This document shows positions 55,671 through 64,000 of a stretch of 64,000 nt of DNA, piece by piece. The notes under the pieces were generated by a model, which made no database searches, was not told the origin of the DNA, and was given only the letters and a program-made list of their open reading frames with translations. The position numbers were made by a program, and so were the translations under genes. The stretch is from Liolophura sinensis (taxonomy: Eukaryota; Mollusca; Polyplacophora; Chitonida; Chitonidae), in assembly GCF_032854445.1 (NCBI RefSeq), contig NC_088302.1, positions 11,777,338 to 11,841,337 on the forward strand, in the 5' to 3' direction. Position 1 is the first letter of the stretch. Each line of letters begins with the position of its first letter.

Positions 55671-57584
55671 TTCCACTTAGAGTTTTATGTAACACCACTA
55701 TAGTACAACTCCATTCAGGGTGACATGTGACTGTCTGTGCTGGAGGGAGCATGTTTTTCCTGACAACATACACACCAATATACCAGCACATGTCAACTGA
55801 CAGCCACAGCTGATGTCACGCCTTGTTCATGTCAAACAGTGAATGACAAAATGCTTAAGTGTGTATAAAGTGGTACACAAATATCAGTCCACAACCAGAC
55901 CACAACTTGTACCCAACGCATACAGTAGATCAGATGTACATATATGTGAATATGAATATGAAAGTATGTTTAGCCAGTATGTGCATATAAAAACGTCAGT
56001 CTTAAGTGGTTAATTGTCTTGTTTTAGAATTCCAGCATGTCAAGAGAAGCCAGTCAGTCGTTTCTTGACAGACGTTTCATGCCGTTTCATACGGAGGGTA
56101 TATTGCCATTCACCTCGAACTGACCAGAGAATGATCAGTTCCAGGCAAAGGAGGCATGATAGAAATTAATGGTCAAACAACTACAACATAGGCTGCTTTG
56201 GCCGTTTGCCCTCTTTCGCTATCATTTCATACTTTTCGCTGCCTAAAGCACGTGAACACCACCCATAGCACTGCTTAATGCTGTTAATGTTATGTCAAGG
56301 AATGAACTGGGTTTGAACCTATGAATTTCTTACAAATCAACAAAATATGCACACTTATATGGGATGATCAATGATTGGCTGAAAATCAACCAGCAAAATT
56401 ATGCGGGTCGCAATGCCATTGTCGGTCGAAAGAGTACCTTTCATATGTACTGTCAAGCAAGGGAGATTATGAAACATACAGCGCACTATCAACCTTGCTG
56501 GCAGGAAAATGGAAGGCACTCCGCAAACTCAAAAAGGATTAAATATTCAAAAGTCAGAAGATGCTAGCAACTTGATATTAGCTGCAACAAAAGTGTAATA
56601 AAACTTTATATATTCTACAAAATAAACTAAATCAAGCAACATATTTCTTTGAGAAAAATTCCCTATGGACAAGGGACAATTCCACAAAATTTTAAATGAT
56701 CATTTTTTGTGAAAGTTAAAGTTAAAGCTTCCTCAATGTCAGTGATATAAATGTAAATCGCATTAAAATATTAATTTTGTTTGAAGTTTTATGATGTCAA
56801 TGTCACTGACAGATTGATTTTTTCATTATTTCTCAACATTTACTCTGAGGCTCAAGAGAGCAAAGACACAAAAGGTCACTGGAAGGTCCAAGGTCACATA
56901 ATGGGATGATGGAAAATTCCAATAACAAATATGACAAGCGTGAGTTAGCAAAAATGGCCAACGATTTCCTACTGGTTGGTTTGTCGGTCTAAGAGAGTTG
57001 TGCTAGAAGATTTAATAAAGTGACACTTGCACTGGCCGGCCAAACTCTGAACAAACAGCAAAACACAGCAACAAAATTATTCCATCTTTGTTGTTTGTTT
57101 TAACACCTGCAATCAGCTGAGGAGACAGAGCCTTTGACCCTGAGATGCTTTTAGATCACTGTCACATTCCACAAGCATTAACAAATCTCTGGATTTCTCA
57201 TCATAGGACATTGCCCAGTCAGCTGATCCAAAATAGACCCTTTCTCATCAGAACCTTGTTCTTGAACCCTGGAAACTGCTTTTAAATACAGCACATGCAA
57301 AGTAGGAAAAAGTTCCTCTGTGTGTGTGTGTTTGGCAAATTGAGATTTGATCCGACCATTTCATGTATCTATGTGTGTATCATGTATCAGCGTAAGAATA
57401 CCGTAAACAGTAGAACACTTCCCTGATTGGCACTTTGTAGCTAAAGCTTGGAATTCAATGTTGCACATTTCATCAAATAGAAGAGAAGTTAATTCATACA
57501 TCCAAATGTAAGTGTTTGCGGGCGCAAATTGACATTTAAACAATTAATGCTTTTAAAACCTTAGAGAAAAACACACAGTCCTTC

Positions 57585-57850
57585 CACAATTATAACAGGC
57601 ATATCATTACAACAAGCACAATTTAGCAAAAATATGGTAAAAAAAAAATGTGACCCCAAACTTTCCACAAAGTTGTTGTAGCACTCATCTGTACAATTTC
57701 ACTGAACAAAACCTCCAGATTTTTTAAATTCTTTTTACCCCACAAGCTTGGTTATCATGCAATTATTGAATCAAACTATGATATTATGCAGATTTGGTTT
57801 AAAAATAACATCCATCATCACACTACGTCTATTTCTATATTATATATATC
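57585..57850 (+). repeat. Dispersed repeat family D, copy 2 (un-amplified form)
   Basis: Begins cacacagtccttccaca, attataacaggcatatc, attacaacaagcac, which aligns to a single unit of the 48-kb satellite (cacacctctccttcatta, tatagcatgcttcg, ttacaacatgcac). It then continues tgaccccaaactttcc, acaaagttgttg, ccagatttttt, caattattgaatcaa and atgcagatttggttt like 49340-49530. So this is the same element with one unit instead of fifteen. Confidence 0.62.
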
Positions 57851-59111
57851 ACAGGCTATCAGTAGCTAACAAATCTGATACAATTCGCTTTCCCCCCGCC
57901 CTATCCTCACTCCCAACACAACACTAACTATAACAAAAATTATGACTGTTTATCAATAAAAAGTTCAGTTTTCATACAAATTTCATTCACAGACTTAAAA
58001 GGTCCCAGAGAGTATGATTTTGATTTCAAATGTGTGCTGAATTTCTTTGTGCACTGTCACAACGCCACCTTTAAAGTCTGATCAGAACACTCAATTTTTT
58101 TAGGCATGGCCCGAGTAGATTATGAACAGTTGTATTTTCCTCCATCTGTCCTGTAGCCATGGTAACACTTCTCATATCAAACCCTAAAATGCTGACAAGA
58201 TCATCACATCCACAAACATTCTATCTATCGATGTATCATAATTCCTCAACCTTTCAACCACTTCTCCAGCCAATATTTTGAAACATTTTGAGAGAACTAC
58301 TGAGTGCAGGGAAATAATGTGCACAGTTTCATGAAGTTCGCATCTTTATTAACACAACAAAAGTATTTTAGCCTCATGTTTATAATAACTGAATGCATAA
58401 AATACCACTGAAAATAGTGTCTTAAAGGTCAAAAAAGGTTGAAGATTTACAGTATTAACTTTTACACAGTAAAACACAGAATTCATGTGCCATAAGCTTT
58501 GATGAATTTACTTCTATTAAAGTAATAAAGTATATGAAAAATCAAAATTTCTGTTTGCAACAATTTATATAAAATAAGACAGTGCTCTAGGCATACTGTA
58601 TAATATTTAGTTAATTTAATTTGACTAAGAAGGGTATTAACTGGCTCAATTAAATGTTCATATAATCTTCAAAAGCATTACATTTGATTGCTCATGTATC
58701 TGAAGGCAATGGCAGAGATATAAAGAAACTACGGACAAGGTTTGCACAGACAATGACAGATATCTTTTACTAACCACACCCATGCAATCTTACACATTGC
58801 ATCTGAGAGGTGAAACTCACCAAGAACTTCAACATGCAAACTGACTGGCCATATCAAAGGCTTAGATCAACCTCATTAGAGCACAATGGCAGACAGCAAG
58901 GACCTTTTATCTTCTATGTTAGCAAAGTTATCAATGAGAGGGACATACACGGTATAGAGAGCAAACATATTTATGTAGCCAATAGACAGTATTATAGTAA
59001 TAATAGTACTGCAGCACACTAATCATAGGTCATATCAAAGCAGACAATTTGTGTGGATCATAAAATGAAGATGCATTTCCAATTACAAGAGATGAAATCT
59101 TTCTTTTTGTC

Positions 59112-59140
59112 GGGGGGGGGGGAGAGATAGGGGAGGGACA
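59112..59140 (+). repeat. G-run; potential G-quadruplex
   Basis: A run of about 13 G, then agagataggggaggg. On the plus strand this provides at least four G tracts with loops of seven bases or fewer. Antisense to the gene. Confidence 0.6.
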
Positions 59141-59239
59141 GACAAACTCATTTCCACCTAACATAATCACTCTGGGATCATACAAGTGTTGTAAAAATTT
59201 GAGCTGCATTTGTGTTTCACACTACATGTACAAAGAAAA

Positions 59240-59502
59240 CCTTTTTCAAAGATCTCATATTCCAATTTTTCCAGCATTTACTAACATTTACCAGGGCCAT
59301 TCGGTTAATTACAGCCTTTATGTACAAATAAATTGACACTATGTTGGTAGCTTATTCATTAGTCTGTAACAATGATAATGCAATATGATATTTCATTAAA
59401 CTCTGATAGATACTGTAATTTTAAGGACTTACCCCCACCCCCACATACCACCCCACCCCCAAAAACTGCTTTCACAATGACTTACATGGTCTTCAAAATC
59501 TT
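59240..59502 (+). repeat. Dispersed repeat family E, copy 2
   Basis: Contains tttttcaaagatctc, aatttttccagcatt, gttggtagcttattcattag and catggtcttcaaaatctt, matching 11130-11365. A C-rich tract (59431-59461) is inserted in its 3' half; on the minus strand it reads as G-tracts capable of a quadruplex. Confidence 0.5.
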
Positions 59503-60125
59503 TTCCCAAAAACAAGATACAGTGTACTCTCGAGGACTCAACAACTAGTGGGTACACTGTTACATGCATAACCAACAAATATCGATAATAACAAGAGAGT
59601 TAGCACCAGTTATCCCCTTAACACAATTTCCCTGGGGATAGAAGATCAAAGCAAGATGGTCGTCTGTTTGTTTGGTCAACTGTTGGTCATCTGAGTACCA
59701 AGGCTCATTTCCATCCTGCGATATATATCATCATGTAAACAGGCCTGCAGCCCGCTACTTAGCTGTGTATTAATATTCAGGAATGAATATTTAATGCATG
59801 GGAAGGATGCTAGCGATGGGGCGTCTTAGATTGTCCCAGGAAATCTTACACAACCTGCTCAGTCCAATTTGATATTGATCCGGAACTTTCCTAATCTCCT
59901 GCGTCGAATTTCAACCGTTTTCCATGGCTAAATGACAAATTGCCGATATTGATACAGATGAGGAGAACATAGACTTTTGCCTTTACTCTGTGCTATGTCA
60001 CCGTTAAGAGGATGTAGACAAAAGCCATCCAGCCTAAGCCAGGATTTGTCTCATGAAATGAAATAAGCATGAGTATGTAACTCTTTCCTCCAACCAGCCG
60101 GAGATGTATTGTATTATAATGTTAC

Positions 60126-60176
60126 CTGTGTGACTGATAATCTTTCAGGTGGTAAAAGATATCACGGAAGTTCATA
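60126..60176 (-). CDS. Exon 1 (first supported exon): N-terminal or internal
   Basis: Donor GTAACA starts at 60125. The frame MNFRDIFYHLKDYQSH leaves AG (phase 2), which joins exon 2 as Arg and stays open through exon 15. ATG is at 60175-60173 with A at -3 and A at +4, an acceptable start context. It could instead be an internal exon: acceptors at 60177 (gtcag) and 60181 (ataccag) precede it, and a candidate exon at 60723-60781 can join in frame. Helical, aromatic-rich sequence. Whether it contains the true start is undecided. Confidence 0.6.
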
Positions 60177-60722
60177 CTGACTGGTATCATAATATATGAA
60201 ATATACAACAATTCATCAAGATCAAGTAAATACTACTGTGATCTGTACCAAGGAAAAAATACAGGTAAGAATATCAAACTGAGTACTAAAATAAAAAATA
60301 ACGAAAATAATGCCTTTATAAACTGAGAATACTAATGACAACAATTACATGTACATGTGGAAAAAACTCAACTACCATATTTAATAATTAGATAAGGAAC
60401 TGAAAACATATATTCCGGAGTACATGAATAAGAACTCAAACAAATTTGTTAGGTAGACACTTGTGAAATGGATATAAATATAGATTAACAAGCGACTGAT
60501 CTGAATCTGAAAATTCTGATCTGAAAACAAGCAGAGTAGGTCTTGATCCTGCTGCCAATCAACCAATGTCTATAAGATTTCCAAAGGTGAGTTTCTTAAC
60601 CGATGTCTATCTTGAGTGGGCACTGAATGTATATGTAGGAATAACATGCCACATCCTTTTCCTGAATGAGTCAAACTGCAATTCAAGAACACTGGAAACT
60701 GTCAAATGCCACAAATACTTAC

Positions 60723-60781
60723 ATAAATGTGTATACTCCACACTGTGAGACAGCAACAATTTGTCAAGATCACACATATAC
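60723..60781 (-). CDS. Candidate 5' exon upstream of exon 1
   Basis: Donor GTAAGT starts at 60722. Two acceptors: gttgctgtctcacag (exon 60723-60742, 20 nt) or cttctgacgaatgccag (exon to 60781, 59 nt). In phase 2 in, 1 out the longer form reads YMCDLDKLLLSHSVEYTHL and joins the outer acceptor of exon 1 as …THL-F-S-MNFRDIFYH…, a smooth helical sequence. The frame also extends to an ATG at 60822. Persuasive as protein, but each signal alone is only moderate. Confidence 0.33.
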
Positions 60782-62305
60782 CTGGCATTCGTCAGAAGAT
60801 GTCTAAACAAGTATGAATGCAAACTTCACTGATCACGGAATGTACTCAAATTTGATATCCAAAACTTCACCTCTACTAAAAGCTGACATGCCAAACAAAA
60901 ATTCTGTAGGAGAGAAAAGTAAACATCATTTGCTATCTTTGGAGGGGAGGAAAAAAAGAGGTTGACCTAAGAGGTAAAATTTCACCCCAGGAATAATGTC
61001 CTGGAAGGATTCTCCGCACCCCCAAAGATGCCAATTAATATACAGCTGTCATAATAGTGCTAGTGTCTGTGGGGCGAGGGGTGTAGAGATCACTGACACC
61101 TGCCTACACTGGTGGATGGGGTCTTACTCTGACACTTTTCCCTGTATCACATCACTGGCTCATCTCATACACAGAATCAACAGTTTATTACAAGGATGAA
61201 CGACACTGATCTTAACGTATTGAGTGATGGACCATACCAGCACAGCAAAATCATTTGTCACTTAATGGCATACACTGATAAATGAACGGGATTCTTTAAA
61301 AATCTGGAACATACCATTGCTGAAATACCTTGTAATTTAGTTTTGTATCTGTGGAAGGACATCTTTGCCAAAAAAAGAATAAACACTTCCTGTTGTGAAG
61401 TTTTCCCATCACGGAATGCAACCTCACTGGTAAACTGATTTTTCCACCCGTTCTATGAAATGACACCCATTTTATTTTGTGTTTAATGGGCGAGGCACTA
61501 AATAATCCAGAAATGGAATTCAAATTAAACTGAAAATCCAGCTTTTCATTTTGTTCAATCTTAATGATTTTGTTCACAGATTTTCCTGTTTATCAAGAGG
61601 TCCAGAACATGTACCATGTACATGTAAGTCCTACACAGGAAAATTGTTGAGAGTTTCTAATGATTTTTAAAGTTTCAGCTTTATAACTCCCTCCAACATT
61701 GAAAAAAAAAAAGACTCATTTTGCCTATAAAACAACTTCTTAAGTTTTTCTAGCCAGCACATACTATTAGTACTATTAAAAGCCATGTAAAAGGGTTGTA
61801 TCTTGATTCTTGTAAGTTTTAACTTTGGATCTAATTAGCAACGGAGAAAATTTGTTTTCCTATTAAAAGCTGTATGTGTTAAATTTTCCAAGGCATAGGC
61901 AGAATGAGTGAAACAGTTGTAAGTTTTAACTTTGGATGCGATTAGCGACTTGTGATCGGCTTTGGTGAAGCTGGGCTTGGGTATTAAAACTGAACAAAGC
62001 TCGGTTGTATTAAGAGCGCATCAGGACCGAAAACTCAAGTCTAATAGCTCAAAACAATGACATTTTTACGATAAAGGATATATCCATTCTGTTAATTTAA
62101 TTTTTTCTATTCTTTCTCTCAATTTAATGGTCTTCATCACACATCAACTGGACAGATGTGAAAAGCAGGATGCGATAAATACATCAGTTGAGAAAGAATT
62201 GAAGGTATGACTAACGAGAGAATTAGCTACAAGGCCACTGTCAAAATGTGCCGAACGAGTGAACAAAGATTCCTGCACATACAAGGAAGAGCATGTTGGA
62301 AAAGG

Positions 62306-62342
62306 GTGGGAGATGGGGGGCAGTTGTCGAGGGGGGGGAGGT
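62306..62342 (+). repeat. G-rich tract
   Basis: gggtgggagatgggggg, then after about ten bases a run of eight G. Four G tracts are present, but with one long loop, so quadruplex formation is possible rather than likely. Confidence 0.45.
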
Positions 62343-63767
62343 GTGTCAGGGTACTTATTAGATTGAGGTCATCAAACTGTAATATATCACAGCAAAGTAA
62401 ATGATTCCTTCAAGATACAGGGACAAACAAGCTCATGGGTTTGGTGTGACCCAAATCCACTGACCTGGCGACCATTATTGGAATTGGTATTGTCTCACCG
62501 CTGGATATGAATCAATAAGGAACTACCTGACATAATGTGCTGGCCGTGCTCGGATAGTCTTCCTGATCGACTGTGCTGACAAGAGAGCAGACTAAAGGTG
62601 AACACTAAACAGGTGCAGTTCAGTCATATTACAGCTAATCCCTACCCACCGTCCTCTCAACATATGCAGGCAAAATTCCCTAGCATTTTAAGGTCACTGC
62701 AGAATTGCAAATGTTTACGTCCTAGATCGCAAAAAAGTATATAACCTGCCATACATATCTGAGATAATGCACCAAATGTAGGTAAATAGATGTACACTGA
62801 ATTTAAAGGTTTCAACAGAGAATTTTGAGCATGCTTACTCTACATTCAGCACAAGAAGTAATATTTTATAACCTTCACCTGCCTCAAAAATGCATCCAAA
62901 TACAGTATGTTTAGTCAAAGTCAAAACCATGAACAATGTATGTACGTGCGAGTTGTACTCAATTTTATTTATTTATTTATTTTTTGTCATGAGAATACTG
63001 ATACCTGTAAGCTACATTTATAGCTATAAAATTTTGGAAAATATCAACTTGGTACGTAAGTTTTTATATGCAACTTCTTCAGGAAAAGATACAGTTCAAG
63101 AAATTCACCAATGGCTGGTGCATTCAATGGAGAACAGCATGAAAAAACATTGTACAGAAGGATACAAAATACTTATTACACATTTTCTAGTTGTATTTAT
63201 ATACAGAACACATTGACCATGTCAATGGCATAAAGCTAGCATTTTTGTCTCCTCCATGTTTTGGTGGCTCTGGTATGCGTCAAAGGTGGCTGAGGTATTG
63301 TAATTATATCAGCACACCTGGGTCTATAATGCTGCTTACTCCGGACAGAACCGATGAATACCTGTCCAGTGATTAACTATGGCTACTGAAGCTTTTCACA
63401 TTAGCCTGAGGATTGACAAAAACACATCACCACCACGGTGCACTGTGACAGCTACACTGACATATCACTACAATTGAGAACTAGTAAAGGCCAAAAGTTG
63501 TCCAAACTTAAGGTTTTCACAATAGCCCTGGAATCAAGCACGCGTGAAATTACAAATAATAACTTTAGAGAAGTAGACTGTGCATCAAAAATTCGTGAAC
63601 TATGATCTCTAACCTGTCCAAAGTAAAGTTTTGTACAAGTATCAGTCTGTCCACTGGGGGGAAGAAGTCAAACCATTTTGTTTCCATCCCATCAGGTGTA
63701 TAATTTCAAACATGGCTATAAAGTTACTCACTTTGAGAGTTTCATTCATCCTTACAAAAATGACTGT

Positions 63768-63985
63768 AAGTCTTCAACTTATTCGCATGTTTGCAGGTGT
63801 GTTTATCCAAGCCTACGCTGAAGGCATTATTCTCAGCAAACTGATAAAATTATACTTTTCGTGAAGCCATGAAATTGGCCAATCCAAACAGTGTAGTGTT
63901 GTTTCCAACACTGAAGTACAAATGTGCATAAATTACACCTAAAGTTGCTCTTTCATATGCAAAATGGTTTAGGAATTAGAATAAG
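63768..63985 (+). repeat. Dispersed repeat family A, copy 4
   Basis: ctgtaagtcttcaactt, gtgtttatccaagcc, gctgaaggcattattc, ataaaattatactttt, gtgaagccatgaaattggcc, gtgcataaattacacc, taaagttgctctttcatatg and tttaggaattag. Closely parallels 15365-15590. May continue past the right edge of the window. Confidence 0.65.
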
Positions 63986-64000
63986 GTTTGTTTGGAAGAT

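Larger units (their letters stand above)
54742..60125 (-). other. 5.4-kb intron with repeats
   Basis: Between exons 2 and 1. Contents: family B at 55540-55670, (GT)n at 57320-57332, family D at 57585-57850, family E at 59240-59502, a G-run at 59112-59140, a C-rich tract at 59431-59461, and a GC-richer island at 59740-60080. At 58818 there is a consensus minus donor (GTGAGT) preceded by a short frame MLKFL, but its phase does not fit exon 2. Confidence 0.6.
60177..64000. other. Upstream region or further 5' introns
   Basis: No promoter (TATA or clear initiator) or CpG island is visible. Holds the candidate exon 60723-60781, G-rich sequence at 62306-62342, an (ATTT)n stretch at 62966-62982, and family A copy 4 at 63768-63985. 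The plus-strand open frames here lack splice or codon support. Confidence 0.5.

Noticed and set aside
58818-58860. First exon with ATG (MLKFL) before a GTGAGT donor
   Set aside because: Phase 0 out does not fit exon 2, whose other frames hit stops.
61296-61577. 93-residue minus-strand frame
   Set aside because: Composition is random-like (KIIKIEQNEKLDF…), without splice signals or a fit to exon 1.
63082-63200. Plus-strand exon after ttcttcag (GKDTVQEIHQWLVHS…)
   Set aside because: Acceptable acceptor but no donor, no partner exon and AT-rich composition; probably chance.

Overview
This is an AT-rich, intron-rich animal nuclear sequence, probably from a marine lophotrochozoan (mollusc or brachiopod). 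Three things point there: tiny coding exons (20-500 bp) lost in kilobase introns, many microsatellites and satellite arrays, and five copies of a tRNA-derived SINE whose 3' part (gtgttttac..., ...agcattatggtgggagg) I associate with molluscs and brachiopods. Species cannot be named from sequence alone. There are no bacterial-type genes, rRNA genes or CRISPR arrays.

One gene fills almost the whole window and is read on the minus strand, from about 60.2 kb down to 0.9 kb and probably beyond the left edge. I assembled it by hand from GT-AG boundaries and codon phase. Fifteen exons at 60.1, 54.6, 46.9, 43.5, 33.4, 17.4, 13.7, 13.4, 11.4, 8.5, 7.9, 7.1, 6.2, 4.2 and 0.9 kb join in one open frame (phases 2,1,1,1,0,1,0,1,2,1,0,1,2,2,2) and encode about 730 residues. 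The predicted protein has a short, possibly folded N-terminal part, a long acidic low-complexity stretch with a six-residue DETPEV-like repeat, a basic helical (probably coiled-coil) segment, a long Ser/Pro/Glu-rich region with basophilic kinase and 14-3-3-like motifs, and a short helical plus acidic segment at the left end of the window. I do not recognise the family. It looks like a cytoplasmic scaffold or cytoskeleton-associated phosphoprotein, but that is an inference from composition. Several in-phase cassette exons and alternative splice sites suggest isoforms.

The introns carry the rest. Tandem arrays: 66 bp x 7 (5.7-6.2 kb), about 22 bp (8.15-8.3 kb), 67 bp (9.2-9.9 kb), 25 bp x 41 (22.6-23.6 kb), a 206 bp duplication (37.7-38.1 kb) and about 78 bp x 15 (48.2-49.3 kb). 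Five SINE copies lie at 26.5, 39.5, 50.7, 51.2 and 54.2 kb, all on the minus strand; two keep perfect target-site duplications. At least five further dispersed families (A-E) recur within the window. A degraded protein-coding remnant lies at 9.87-10.39 kb. Several short, GC-richer islands inside introns are candidate regulatory elements.

The main results are the gene model, its alternative-splicing options, the origin of the 48-kb satellite inside a dispersed element that also exists as a single copy at 57.6 kb, and the well-preserved SINE insertions. I found nothing I could defend as a wholly new biological system.
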